From: Chloroflexota bacterium
GTDB taxonomy: Bacteria > Chloroflexota > Anaerolineae > Promineifilales > Promineifilaceae
Reading direction: 5' to 3'
Assembly: GCA_024275635.1 (NCBI GenBank)
Contig: JAJRYT010000067.1
Coordinates: 1-64,000, forward strand
DNA length: 64,000 bases
Part shown: piece after piece, positions 41,801-49,689 of the stretch
How the letters are laid out: each line of letters begins with the position of its first letter
How positions within the stretch are numbered: position 1 is the first letter of the stretch
Made by a program: the position numbers and the translations under genes
Notes under the pieces: generated by a model
Told to the model about the DNA's origin: nothing
Databases searched by the model: none
The model's input: the letters and a program-made list of their open reading frames with translations, nothing else

Positions 41801-42950
41801 GCTCCGGGTCAAAAAGGCCGCCGTTGTAGCGAGGCACGCCCAAATCATCGTTCAGCTGCGAGTCAATGCCGCTAATCAGGCGGAACAATTCGCCCAGCCG
41901 GTTCCAATAGCGGCGGCCGCTGGCCGGTAATTTGTCCATCTGGCCGCGCTGGCTGTCAATCTGCCGCGCCAGCCGCTGCAAGCTGTACGCCTCTTTGTAG
42001 AGGGGGTTGCCCATCGGCAACAGGGCGCGGCTTTCACCGTAAAAGAGGAAGAGCAGACGGTAGAGCAGGTAGAGGCTGTGGCGGTAGACCTGGGCGCGCT
42101 GGTCGGCGTCGGCGGCGTCCAGGCCGGGATTGGCGGCGAAGAAGCCGAGGATCAACTGCTCCAGGGCGCGGTAGGCGTTGTCGCGCAGGTCGGCTTCCAG
42201 GGCCAGGGCGTAGGCGCGGCTTTGCTCCAGGGCGGCGTTGAGGAAGAGTCGGCCGTGCGCGTCGGGGCGGAAGGCGGACTGGTTGAAAAAGAGCCAGAAG
42301 TAGGCGGCGACGGCCGTTGCTTTCGTCTCGTCCGGCTGTTCCAGCGCGGCCAGTAAATCAATCTCGAAGTAGGTTTCCAGGGTGCGGGAACTGGATTTAT
42401 GGAGCAGTCGCCAGATACGGCCGTTGCTCAACACCCCCCACTCTAGCCCGGTCAGCGTCAGGTAGGTGTCAATCTGGTACATCGGGTTCTGGTCGGCAAA
42501 GATGGGCTGCGTCCCCGTCTTTTTGCTGAGATTGATTTCCCACTGTTTCACTTCGCCGACGGCGAGAGCATGGGCGGCGTAATGGGGACTGTTTTGGTGG
42601 GCGACGGCCGTTTTGCGCGCCGCCTCATCGGGGAAAAAGACAAAATCGGGCTTTTTTGTTGTGCGTTTCAAGCCGGGCACGGCCGCCTGCCCTTCCCACA
42701 CGTGCCCCAGGCGGTTAAAAATCGGCTTGAACCAATTGTCTTCCAGTTGGGATTCTTTGTAATCGGGCAACTGCGCCCTTTCCTGCGCGTACAACTCACG
42801 CAGCCAGGCCAGAAATTCCTGGGCCGGAGCCAACGCCGCCGCCCAATCGTCCGCACGCCGCAAGATGTCGTTGAGGTAATGGTCAGAAAAGAGAGATTGG
42901 TTGTTGTGGCTGGTCAAACTGAGCGGTATTGGCGACGCGCTAACAGTCAT
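38886..42950 (-). CDS. Type IIG restriction-modification enzyme (fused endonuclease, adenine methyltransferase and specificity)
   Basis: 1354 residues; AGGAG lies 8 nt before the ATG. The N-terminal region (about 60-200) has a PD-(D/E)xK nuclease pattern: KKPDFVFFPDEAARK then ALAVGEVKQWEINLSKK. The middle is a gamma-class N6-adenine methyltransferase with motif I ALNILDPAMGSGHFLVEATH and motif IV FDAVIGNPPYISY. The C-terminal region (about 1000-1250) with ILVRQAPPGDFLAATYDDKY and FFSDYTVHIVNQNN is a TaqI-like specificity domain. No separate partner is needed. Two repeat-derived segments are translated inside it: SSSISSSISSS (41144-41180) and KPARSRKTSQV (40910-40943). Confidence 0.9.
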   Translation of the reverse strand: MTVSASPIPLSLTSHNNQSLFSDHYLNDILRRADDWAAALAPAQEFLAWLRELYAQERAQLPDYKESQLEDNWFKPIFNRLGHVWEGQAAVPGLKRTTKKPDFVFFPDEAARKTAVAHQNSPHYAAHALAVGEVKQWEINLSKKTGTQPIFADQNPMYQIDTYLTLTGLEWGVLSNGRIWRLLHKSSSRTLETYFEIDLLAALEQPDETKATAVAAYFWLFFNQSAFRPDAHGRLFLNAALEQSRAYALALEADLRDNAYRALEQLILGFFAANPGLDAADADQRAQVYRHSLYLLYRLLFLFYGESRALLPMGNPLYKEAYSLQRLARQIDSQRGQMDKLPASGRRYWNRLGELFRLISGIDSQLNDDLGVPRYNGGLFDPEQHPFLENYAIGDRYLAQAIDYLAYRRVREDGRFRGYQAVDYRTLDVRQLGSIYEGLLEYKVAIAAEEMVTVRKKGVELWVPARSRGKAKPLARRPAGELYLATDKGERKATGSYYTPDYIVEYIVENTLGPLVAGARERVKEQLRRPLSLSKGGDAARRQKSADLFIAEILALNILDPAMGSGHFLVEATHYLARVLATDEYTQVADPSSSISSSISSSDLLYWKRRVVEACIYGVDKNPMAVELAKLSLWLKTAAADKPLSFLDHHLQCGDSLIGARLDDLSKLAKPARSRKTSQVSANQPPLFDESAFTRDAGLAVKGVMTIERLPTLEIEDVYAKEAAWQDIQQTHVGRWRRLADLWVSCYFGNEMTPEEYRALAGRLQGRESLMSDAQAERFLAHPAVTDNDYFHWELAFPEVFFDEYGRSLNDAAGFDAVIGNPPYISYNTKGGVTLSDQEFSFLASEYRFLANVSGRARVNALSFFVELGTKVVSSHKIVSFLINQALLNVGTYEEIREFVLSEVTLMEVVPDLTIEDIIADLCIFTYHNSSTDGSNKVTWKLPIDFSQPLGTTRQADLSINPGKAIIFLESQEMLRRIREICIPLGTCTNIARGMQITKEDFLDDAPKTPNHHPCVSNDNLARYDLVWPSISQLNPDHGRKPYIIFDKDIEQRVNARLANSGSSTRVAIGKTPERFLQQKILVRQAPPGDFLAATYDDKYFFSDYTVHIVNQNNELDLKYLLALTNSKLMTYVAVELNLLLTGENRTPQIMAGNLSKLPIMPISFQLSQAERNSALVVAKTHYEQGNHPAILDWTAAELAANRNDAIHDLLAFLAGQMIAMNKEKQAKLEAFWLDLEGVSDAQTFAVLRRKGKQQASLHKAVPAARPFVSAASRSSVRLDASLSWNEDAFKGFVKLLVKKVSHLSDIVQIYRQHAPGAARLTQRLAVTDRLIDQIVYQLYGLTAEEIAIVEGAA
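40910..40943. repeat. 15-bp perfect palindrome inside the type IIG gene
   Basis: AAACCTGCGAGGTCT and its exact complement surround a 4-nt loop. It is in frame and encodes K-P-A-R-S-R-K-T-S-Q-V of the methyltransferase part, between motif X-like and target regions, so it looks like an insertion tolerated in a loop. Confidence 0.85.
41144..41180. repeat. Short GAGCTAGAGATA array inside the type IIG gene
   Basis: Units gagctagagata are repeated twice and followed by gaggaagagg, translated on the minus strand as a serine-isoleucine run. A related short insertion (tttcgacaggctcaggg, encoding L-S-L-S-K-G) is at about 41345-41361. Confidence 0.8.
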
Positions 42951-43059
42951 ACGTGACGCTCCTGGTGAAATGATTGGTATGGGTTACGAATTCAAAAACC
43001 TGGTTCCCACCCATTATAACAAGGTTTCTGAACCTCCGGGAGGGGGGATGAGATAAAAA

Positions 43060-43087
43060 AACGGCCGTTTCGGGGGAAACGGCCGTT
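43060..43087 (-). terminator. Terminator made of two ACGGCCGT palindromes
   Basis: AACGGCCGTTT, loop CGGGGG and AAACGGCCGTT form an 11-bp stem. On the minus strand it is followed by T6, so it should terminate the formate dehydrogenase operon. The same pair-hairpin recurs at 52815-52840 and, half preserved, near 48556-48574. Confidence 0.85.
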
Positions 43088-43118
43088 CTCAACATAAACC
43101 TTCTAATCCTAAAACTTT

Positions 43119-45797
43119 CTAAACCAACTCAGCCAACTTCTCAATCCTGACCGCCGCCACCTTCGTCTCCGGAATTTTCGCCACCGGATCCAGCGCCGAA
43201 CTGGTTAACACATTTGTCGGCGCTTCCGGGAAATGGAAGGTCATCGAAACCACGCCCGGCAGGCAAACATCCGTCACCTTAGCCCGCACCGACAACGCGC
43301 CGCGCCGCGACGCCACCGCCACCATCTCACCGTCGGCGATCCCCTGCGCCGCCGCGTCCTGCGGATGGATGAGCAGCAGCTCTTCGCTGTTCAACACATC
43401 CAATCCCGCTACCCGATGCGTCATCGAGCCGGAATGCCAGTGGAACAGGCTGCGATCCGTCGTCAGCAGCAGCGGGTAGTCGTCATCCGTCTGCTCAAAC
43501 GGCGGCTTGTAATGCAGCGGCGAGAAATGCCCCTTGCCACGGGCAAATTTACCCTGGTGCAAGAACTGCGTGCCCGGATGATCGGTCGTCGGGCAGGGCC
43601 ATTGCAGCCCATTCACATCTTCCAGCCGCTCATAGGTGATGCCGCCGTAGATAGGCGTCACCTGGTTGACCTCGGCCATAATCTCCTGCGGCGCGTTGAA
43701 ATCAAAACCATGATCGCTCATCCGCTGGCCGATTTGGGCCGTGATCCACCAATCGGGCCGGGAATTGCCGCGCGGCGGGATGGCCTGACGCACTCGCTGC
43801 GCACGCCGCTCGGTGTTGGTGAAGGTGCCGTCCTTCTCGGCAAAGGAGGCGGCGGGGAGGATGACGTGAGCGTAAGCGGCCGTTTCCGACATGAACAAAT
43901 CTTGCACCACCAAAAACTCAACCCGCTCCAGCGCCTCCTGCACATGGTTGGCGTTGGCCTCCGTCAACAGCGGATTCTCGCCCACCAGATACATCGCCTT
44001 GATGTCGCCTTCGTACATGGCGTTGAAAATTTCCACGTGCGTCAGCCCATTTTCCGGCGACAATTTGACGTCCCATGCTTCTTCAAACTTCTTCTGCATG
44101 TTGGGATCGGCTACTTTTTGATAGCCGGGATAGACGTTGGGCAAGCCGCCCAAATCGCACGCGCCCTGGACATTGTTCTGGCCGCGCAGCGGATTGACGC
44201 CGGCCGACGCCCGGCCCACATTGCCGGTGAGCAGCGCCAGATTAGCCGTGGCCATCACGTTGTCGGTTCCGTGCGTGTGCTGAGTGATGCCCATGGCGTA
44301 ATAGATGGCTGATGGCGTATTGGTGGCATACATTCGAGCCGCTGCCTGGATTTGCGCCCAGGGGACGCCGGTGAGTTCGGTAACGTATTCGGGCGTGAAT
44401 TCGGCCAGCGACTCCTTAAACGCCGCGAAGTTTTCGGTGCGTTCGGCGATGAAAGCTTCATCGTGCAGCCCTTCTTCCAAAATGACGCGGGCCATCCCCA
44501 TCATCAACACCACGTCGCTGCCCGGCTGATGTTGGATGAAGAGGTCGGCGTGCCGCGCCAACTCTATCTCTTTAGGATTGGCGACGATGAGCTTCGCGCC
44601 GTTGTTAACCGCCCGCCGGATACGATGGCCGATAATAGGGTGGGCGTGGGTGGTGTTGGTGCCGATGTTGAAGAAACAGGCGGTATTGTCAATCTCCTGA
44701 ATGGAGTTGGTCATGGCGCCGCTGCCAAATGCTGTGACCAGACCGGCCACGGTGGGACTATGTCAAAGCCGGGCGCAGTGGTCAACCGTGTTGGTTTGCA
44801 TCACTGCGCGGGTGAATTTTTGGATAAGGTAGTTATCCTCATTCGTGCATTTGGCTGAGGCGAGCGCCGCAAATTCGCTGCCTTTGTAATCGGCGAATTT
44901 CTCGGCTACCAGATCGAGCGCTTCGTCCCAGGTGGCTTCGACAAATTGGCCCTCTTTTTTGATGAGGGGGGTCGTGAGCCGGTCTTTGTGATTGATGAAG
45001 TTGTAGCCGTAGCGCCCTTTGACGCATAAGCTGCCCTGGTTGGACGGCCGTTCCCGATCCGCCCGCACACTCACCACTTGGTCCCCCTTCACCCCTAAAT
45101 AAATGCCGCAGCCGACGCCGCAGTAGACGCAGGTGGATTGGACTTCGTGGGACGGCCGTTGCCACCGTTTTGGGGCCAATGAACCAACCGGGCAGCGCAC
45201 CACGCACTCGCCGCAAGATTCACAAATTGAATCAATAAACGGCTCATTGCCAAACGTGCCGATGACGGTGCGTGAGCCGCGATTGACGAAATCAAGCACG
45301 CCCAACCCCACGATATCTTCGCACGTGCGCACGCAAATGCCGCATAAGACGCATTTGTTGGGATCGAACGAGAAGAATGGGTTGGAGTTGTCAATAGGCA
45401 GCGGCTCGCTGGGGCGGCGCAATCGCTCAATGCGCTCGCCGTCAACGCCAATATGATCGGCGATGTGGAGCAGTTCGCATTGCAGGCTGGCGCCGCAGGA
45501 GAGGCAGCCCTGGGGATGGTCGGCCAAAAGTAGTTCGATGGCTACCTGCCGCGTGGCCCCGACTTCGGGGCTGTTGGTTTTCACATCCAGCCCTTCGCGC
45601 ACCGGGAGTAAACAGGACATTTCCATACGGCCGTTCACATCCACGCCGCACAACCGGCAGGCTCCTACCGGCTTCAAATCTGGGTGATGACAAAGATGCG
45701 GGATGTAAATATCATTGGCTAAAGCCGCATCCAGTACGGATGTCCCTGCTTCGGCCTCAATTTCGAGGCCGTCAATCGTGAGTTTGATTTTTTCCAT
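43119..45797 (-). CDS. fdhA: Selenocysteine-containing formate dehydrogenase catalytic subunit
   Basis: 892 residues when the in-frame TGA at 44763-44765 is read as selenocysteine (about residue 345). The active-site segment is TVDHCARL-U-HSPTVAGL, where homologues have U or C. N-terminal [2Fe-2S] domain (PHLCHHPDLKPVGACRLCGV), His/Cys cluster region (C-L-S-C-G), two [4Fe-4S] sites (CVLCGICVRTCEDIVGLG, CESCGECVVRCPVG), then the molybdopterin domain starting STCVYCGVGCGIYLGVKGDQ, and the C-terminal MGD-binding domain (ALSVRAKVTDVCLPGVVSMT). It oxidises formate to CO2 on a Mo or W cofactor. The NuoF- and NuoE-like genes upstream make it an NAD-linked soluble complex. Shine-Dalgarno AGGAAA precedes the ATG. 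Confidence 0.93.
44734..44765 (-). promoter_or_regulatory. SECIS element of fdhA (with its UGA codon)
   Basis: Downstream of the TGA, 12 nt precede the stem GTGGCC (44750-44745), the loop GGTCT (44744-44740) and GGTCAC (44739-44734), a 6-bp stem with one G-U pair. The loop sequence GGUCU and the 18-nt distance from UGA equal those of the well-studied E. coli fdhF SECIS. It also codes for V-A-G-L-V-T. Confidence 0.88.
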
Positions 45798-45805
45798 AAT
45801 GATTT

Positions 45806-45876
45806 CCTGTGGGACTAGAGACTAGAGACTAGAGATTGGAGACTGGATGAATCTCTAGTCTCCAGTCTCTAATCCC
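45806..45876. repeat. GAGACTA / CTAGTCT heptamer array with flip
   Basis: GGACTAGAGACTAGAGACTA and two further units are followed by the complementary run AATCTCT, AGTCTCC, AGTCTCT, AATCCCC. It lies in the gap between the NuoF-like gene and fdhA and could form a hairpin in the operon transcript. Confidence 0.9.
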
Positions 45877-45907
45877 CAGTAATTTTTCAAGCCTTGATAA
45901 GCTCTTA

Positions 45908-46030
45908 GGGCGCGTTCGTTTATAACTTTGGCGTTTGAAAAATTGTAACCAGGTAATTGGTAACTGGTAATTACCCAATTACTCAATTACCCATTACCAG
46001 CAAACTGCAAAGTTAATTTTGAACGAACCC
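45908..46030. mobile_element. MITE-like element, copy 2 (about 123 bp)
   Basis: Nearly identical to 37519-37635, same orientation. The central array carries one additional 7-bp unit (cccatta) relative to copy 1. Its right border coincides with the stop of the NuoF-like gene (46031), and it is inside the formate dehydrogenase operon. Confidence 0.85.
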
Positions 46031-47917
46031 TTATAATCTCAACGACGGCGAGATAATCTCAACCGCGTTCGCCTTCTTCGGGCAGACGGTGTAGCAGACG
46101 CCGCATTGGGTGCAAATATCTTGATCAATGTAATGGGGGCCTTTGAATTCCCCGGTGATGGCGCTCGTCGAGCAGTTCTGGGCGCAAAGGGTGCAGCCGA
46201 CGCATAAATCATTGTTGATGTAATATGAAATAAGCGACTTGCAAGCCCCGGCCGGGCATCGTTTTTCGTGGATATGGGCTTCGTACTCATCGCGGAAGTA
46301 GCGAATGGTGGTCAGCACTGGATTGGGCGCGGTCTGGCCCAGGCCGCACAATGAGCCGGCTTTGATGCCGCGCCCCAATTCTTCGAGCATCTCGATGTCG
46401 CCGGGACGGCCGTTTCCGGCGCAAATATCTTCCAAAATGCCTAATAACTGCTTTGTCCCCAACCGGCAGGGCACACATTTACCGCACGATTCCTTCTCGG
46501 CGAAATCGAGGAAATAGCGGGCAAAATCAACCATGCAGGTGCGTTCATCCATCACCACCACGCCGCCGGACCCCATAATCGTGCCCGCCGCATTAAGCGA
46601 ATCATAATCCACCGGCGTATCCAGCAAGCTCTCCGGGATACAGCCGCCTGACGGCCCGCCGGTCTGCACCGCTTTGAACGCTTTGCCGTCCGGCGCTCCG
46701 CCGCCAATATCGAACACTAATTCACGCAAGGTGATGCCCAACGGTACTTCAACCAATCCCGTATTCTTTACCTTGCCCACCAGGGCAATCGTTTTGGTGC
46801 CTTTGCTCTTTTCTGTGCCATATTCAGCAAACCAATCAGACCCATTCTGTAAAATCAGGCCGACATCGGCTAGCGATTCTACGTTATTGATGATGGTCGG
46901 TTTACCCCACAAGCCGGAAACGGCCGGGAATGGCGGGCGCGGCGTCGGCATTCCGCGCTTCCCTTCAATGGAAGCGATCAGCGCCGTTTCCTCGCCGCAA
47001 ACAAAAGCTCCAGCCCCTTCCTTGATTTTGATATGGAAATCGAAGCCGGAATCCAGGATGTTATCACCGAGCAGCCCATGTTCCTTGGCCTGTTTGATGG
47101 CGCCCCGCAATCGTTCCAGCGCCAGTGGATACTCAGCGCGGCAGTAGATGTAGCCAATGCTGGCTCCCAGCGCATAGCCGGCAATAATCATCCCTTCCAG
47201 CACCGCGTGCGGGTCGCCTTCCAACAGGGAGCGGTTCATAAATGCGCCGGGGTCGCCTTCATCGGCGTTGCAGATGAGATATTTTTGATCGCTGGGCGCA
47301 TCGCGGCAGAAGCGCCATTTGCGCCAGGTGGGGAAGCCAGCGCCGCCCCGTCCGCGCAATCCGGCATTTTTAACTTCTTCAATGACTTGCTCCGGGCCGA
47401 TTGCAAATGCTTTGGTCACGCCTGTGTACCCATCATTGGCTAAGTAATGCTCTAAACTGGTTGGGTCGATGAAGCCGCAGCGGTTGAGCGCCCGCCGCGC
47501 CTGGGGTTCAAAGACGGGGGTGCTGAACAGATCGGGGATGCCTTCGATACGGCCGTTGCCAAACGTCCCTATACTGTATCGGGGCAGCGGGTTGTCTTTA
47601 ATTAAATAGGATTGAATCAACCGGGGCGCCAATTGAGGGGTCACGTCGCCATACACAATGGCTGGCTGATCCGGTTTGATGATGTAGACGAGCGGTTCGG
47701 CGTAACAAGCGCCGGTGCAGCCTACTTCAAAGATATGACAATCAATCTCCTGTTTTTCTGTGGCCGCGCGCAGGGCGTCAAGAACCTCTAATGAACCAGC
47801 CGAACGGCCGCACGTTGCCGTTCCTACCATGATGATGGGACGGCCGTCTTGATGCAACGACTCCCAATCGGCCATCGCCTGGCGCTGTAAATCTTGAAAA
47901 TCAGTTAATTGGACCAT
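46031..47917 (-). CDS. NuoF/HndC-like NADH-binding flavoprotein subunit of formate dehydrogenase
   Basis: About 628 residues; the ATG at 47917 overlaps the stop of the NuoE-like gene. N-terminal thioredoxin-like [2Fe-2S] domain (VGTATCGRSAGSLEV, EVGCTGACYAEPL), then the NADH/FMN domain (GLRGRGGAGFPTWRKWRFC, CNADEGDPGAFMNRSLLEGD), the SLBB region, a [4Fe-4S] site (ESCGKCVPCRLGTKQLL) and a C-terminal two-cluster ferredoxin (CVGCTLCAQNCSTSAI, CTQCGVCYTVCPKKANAVEI). This is the layout of diaphorase subunits of NAD-dependent and electron-bifurcating hydrogenases and formate dehydrogenases. It passes electrons from FdhA to NAD, possibly also ferredoxin. Confidence 0.93.
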   Translation of the reverse strand: MVQLTDFQDLQRQAMADWESLHQDGRPIIMVGTATCGRSAGSLEVLDALRAATEKQEIDCHIFEVGCTGACYAEPLVYIIKPDQPAIVYGDVTPQLAPRLIQSYLIKDNPLPRYSIGTFGNGRIEGIPDLFSTPVFEPQARRALNRCGFIDPTSLEHYLANDGYTGVTKAFAIGPEQVIEEVKNAGLRGRGGAGFPTWRKWRFCRDAPSDQKYLICNADEGDPGAFMNRSLLEGDPHAVLEGMIIAGYALGASIGYIYCRAEYPLALERLRGAIKQAKEHGLLGDNILDSGFDFHIKIKEGAGAFVCGEETALIASIEGKRGMPTPRPPFPAVSGLWGKPTIINNVESLADVGLILQNGSDWFAEYGTEKSKGTKTIALVGKVKNTGLVEVPLGITLRELVFDIGGGAPDGKAFKAVQTGGPSGGCIPESLLDTPVDYDSLNAAGTIMGSGGVVVMDERTCMVDFARYFLDFAEKESCGKCVPCRLGTKQLLGILEDICAGNGRPGDIEMLEELGRGIKAGSLCGLGQTAPNPVLTTIRYFRDEYEAHIHEKRCPAGACKSLISYYINNDLCVGCTLCAQNCSTSAITGEFKGPHYIDQDICTQCGVCYTVCPKKANAVEIISPSLRL

Positions 47918-48369
47918 CACTCGCCCCCATTCTTGTACAATTCGCGCACTTTGTTAATGGTCATCTTGGCTTCAACTTTATTGTTGATCATGAGACAAGG
48001 GGCCAGACTGCAAGCGCCGATGCAGGCCACCGTTTCCAAAGAGTGTTCCAAATCTTCTGTCGTTTCTCCTTCTTTGATGCCTAGCTGCTCTTCAACTTCT
48101 TCCAGGATACGTTCGGCGCCGTTCACATGGCAGGCCGTTCCCCGGCAAACCATTGTGTGCTTTTTACCCATCGGCGTAAAGCGAAACTGGGCGTAAAAGG
48201 TAGCTACGCCATAAACCCGGCTCTCCGGCATCCCGGTGTAGCGGGCGATTTCCAACATCGCTTCGGTGGGCAAATAACTGTACTCTGCCTGTACCTCTTG
48301 TAAGATGGGGATAAGCTCTTCTCGCTTGCGCGGATGGTCAGCTAAAATGGCCTCTAATTGCTGTTCCAT
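47917..48369 (-). CDS. NuoE-like [2Fe-2S] subunit of formate dehydrogenase
   Basis: 150 residues with AAGGAG 5-6 nt before the ATG. Helical N-terminus (ELIPILQEVQAEYSYLPTEA) followed by the thioredoxin-like [2Fe-2S] domain with the four cysteines in VCRGTACHVNGAERIL and TVACIGACSLAPCLMI. First gene of the three-gene NAD-linked formate dehydrogenase operon (nuoE-like, nuoF-like, fdhA). The upstream gap carries a GTTGGTT/GCTGGTA heptamer array (48381-48425). Confidence 0.93.
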   Translation of the reverse strand: MEQQLEAILADHPRKREELIPILQEVQAEYSYLPTEAMLEIARYTGMPESRVYGVATFYAQFRFTPMGKKHTMVCRGTACHVNGAERILEEVEEQLGIKEGETTEDLEHSLETVACIGACSLAPCLMINNKVEAKMTINKVRELYKNGGE

Positions 48370-48581
48370 ACGTTCTCCTTGACCGTTGTTGGTTGCTGGT
48401 AGTTAGTTGCTGGTTGTTGGTAATTTTCGGGTAAAGCGTTGTCAAAAACCAACGTGGATTTTACTCTGCGTGTATTGTAAGAAAAATGACCCGATATTTG
48501 AGTAACAGATGTCATATTTTCTGTAGGTCAATTGTCAGGAGTTGGAGTGGGGCGTTTTGGGGGAAACGGCCGTTACAATTA
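48370..48581. other. Upstream region of the formate dehydrogenase operon
   Basis: It contains a single-orientation heptamer array (GTTGGTT, GCTGGTA, GTTAGTT, GCTGGTT, GTTGGTA) at 48388-48425, AT-rich sequence that may hold the leftward promoter (48440-48530), and a degenerate copy of the paired ACGGCCGT hairpin at 48556-48574. No gene is seen. Confidence 0.6.
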
Positions 48582-48720
48582 TCTAGCAGGCTGTCGGAGA
48601 AGTCAGTTTTTATCTTTTTAGGACATTGATTAACACTGATAAACGCTGATTTTTACTCTTTTGTCTGTGTAAATCTGTGGAACCTGTGTCCCATTTTTCT
48701 TTTTCCGACAAACTGCTAGC
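48582..48720. mobile_element. MITE-like element with CTAGCAG termini
   Basis: The left end ctagcaggctgtcggagaag and the right end (complement gctagcagtttgtcggaaaa) form imperfect terminal inverted repeats of about 20 bp around 100 bp of AT-rich non-coding DNA. No transposase is inside. Its right end touches the -35 box of the padR promoter, so it may have supplied or shifted that promoter. Confidence 0.7.
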
Positions 48721-48749
48721 TTGACAACCATCGCGCTATCTATTATGCT
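48721..48749 (+). promoter_or_regulatory. Promoter of the padR operon
   Basis: TTGACA at 48721-48726 and TATGCT at 48744-48749 are separated by 17 bp, a good sigma-70 type spacing, about 25 nt before the ATG. A TATAAT at 48755-48760 is too far from TTGACA to pair with it. Confidence 0.55.
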
Positions 48750-48774
48750 ATTGGTATAATACCGGTGGTTGGAT

Positions 48775-49155
48775 ATGTCTGAAGATAAAGTTGAAACAAT
48801 GTTGCGACAATGGGAGCAATCATACAAACGGGGGCTGCTCAGTTTTTGGATTTTGTTGCTGCTGAACGAGCGGGAAATGTACGCCTACGAAATGCGCGAT
48901 GAAATCCGCGAAATGAGCCTGGGGGCGATGGTAGCCGACGATAACAGCATTTACCGGGCATTAAAGCGGTTTGCCGGGGCAGGATTGATACGTAGTGAAA
49001 AACGGCCGTCTGAAGTTGGCCCCCCCCGTCGTTATTTCGCATTAACCGAGATGGGACGGGAACTGTTAGCCGCCTTCATTCAACGCAACGTCCTCGTGTT
49101 TCAACAGCCACAGGTACTGAAAGCCATTGAAAACGTGACCGGAAATATCAAATAA
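48775..49155 (+). CDS. PadR family transcriptional regulator
   Basis: 126 residues from ATG 48775 (a TTG two codons upstream is possible). Winged helix of the PadR type: SFWILLLLNEREMYAYEMRD, then DDNSIYRALKRFAGAGLIRS and PRRYFALTEMGRELLAAFI. PadR proteins usually repress neighbouring transporter or membrane protein genes and respond to small molecules. Two four-helix membrane protein genes follow in the same direction, the first after 11 nt, so this is probably a self-contained regulated operon. Confidence 0.9.
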   Translation: MSEDKVETMLRQWEQSYKRGLLSFWILLLLNEREMYAYEMRDEIREMSLGAMVADDNSIYRALKRFAGAGLIRSEKRPSEVGPPRRYFALTEMGRELLAAFIQRNVLVFQQPQVLKAIENVTGNIK

Positions 49156-49166
49156 GGAGTTGAATC

Positions 49167-49649
49167 ATGGTAGCAAAAACCATATTTAAGGATAGCCCCC
49201 AGGCAGAACCGGAGTCGGATGAACATCTAACACAACAACTGGCCCACATCAAAAAATGGCTATTTGTTATTTCCGGCATGGTCGCCATGTTCTGGTTAAT
49301 GGCTGTTTCTGACGTCGTGTTCATATATAGTAAGACACCGCCAGTTCTACCGGTGGTGTGGCTTTTGCTCATGTTGGGGACGCTGGGTTTGGGCATCAAC
49401 CTTTGGAAACGGCCGAAATGGAGCCAACTCTCCCTCCGCTTGCGCCACGAACTCATCATCTGGTCTTTTGTACTCAGTTGGCTGACGACTGGCGCCTATG
49501 TTTATTATATCCTGGGAGACGATGATCCAATCGCTGTTTTGCTAATTGTTCTACCAACCGGGTTCGGCATGGGGTTTTTCAGCCGTTGGCTTCAGAAAAA
49601 AGCCCGTCTAACCGAATCAGATGACACCCCCGGCACGTTGTTCCCCTGA
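49167..49649 (+). CDS. Small integral membrane protein (four helices)
   Basis: 160 residues. Transmembrane helices at about 28-50 (KKWLFVISGMVAMFWLMAVS), 60-80, 95-115 and 120-140 (AVLLIVLPTGFGMGFFSRWL); the N-terminus and the tail are polar and it ends T-L-F-P. Shine-Dalgarno AAGGAG precedes the ATG. It resembles the next protein in layout and end (M-F-P), so the two may be diverged duplicates forming one complex. No family is recognised; PadR-linked membrane genes are often of unknown function. Confidence 0.75.
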   Translation: MVAKTIFKDSPQAEPESDEHLTQQLAHIKKWLFVISGMVAMFWLMAVSDVVFIYSKTPPVLPVVWLLLMLGTLGLGINLWKRPKWSQLSLRLRHELIIWSFVLSWLTTGAYVYYILGDDDPIAVLLIVLPTGFGMGFFSRWLQKKARLTESDDTPGTLFP

Positions 49650-49689
49650 AATGGAACGCGTATGCCGGGTAGAGCGAGGTTTATTAAAA

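Noticed and set aside
48755-48760. TATAAT as the -10 box of the padR promoter
   Set aside because: It is 28 bp from the TTGACA box; TATGCT at 48744-48749 gives the correct 17-bp spacing.
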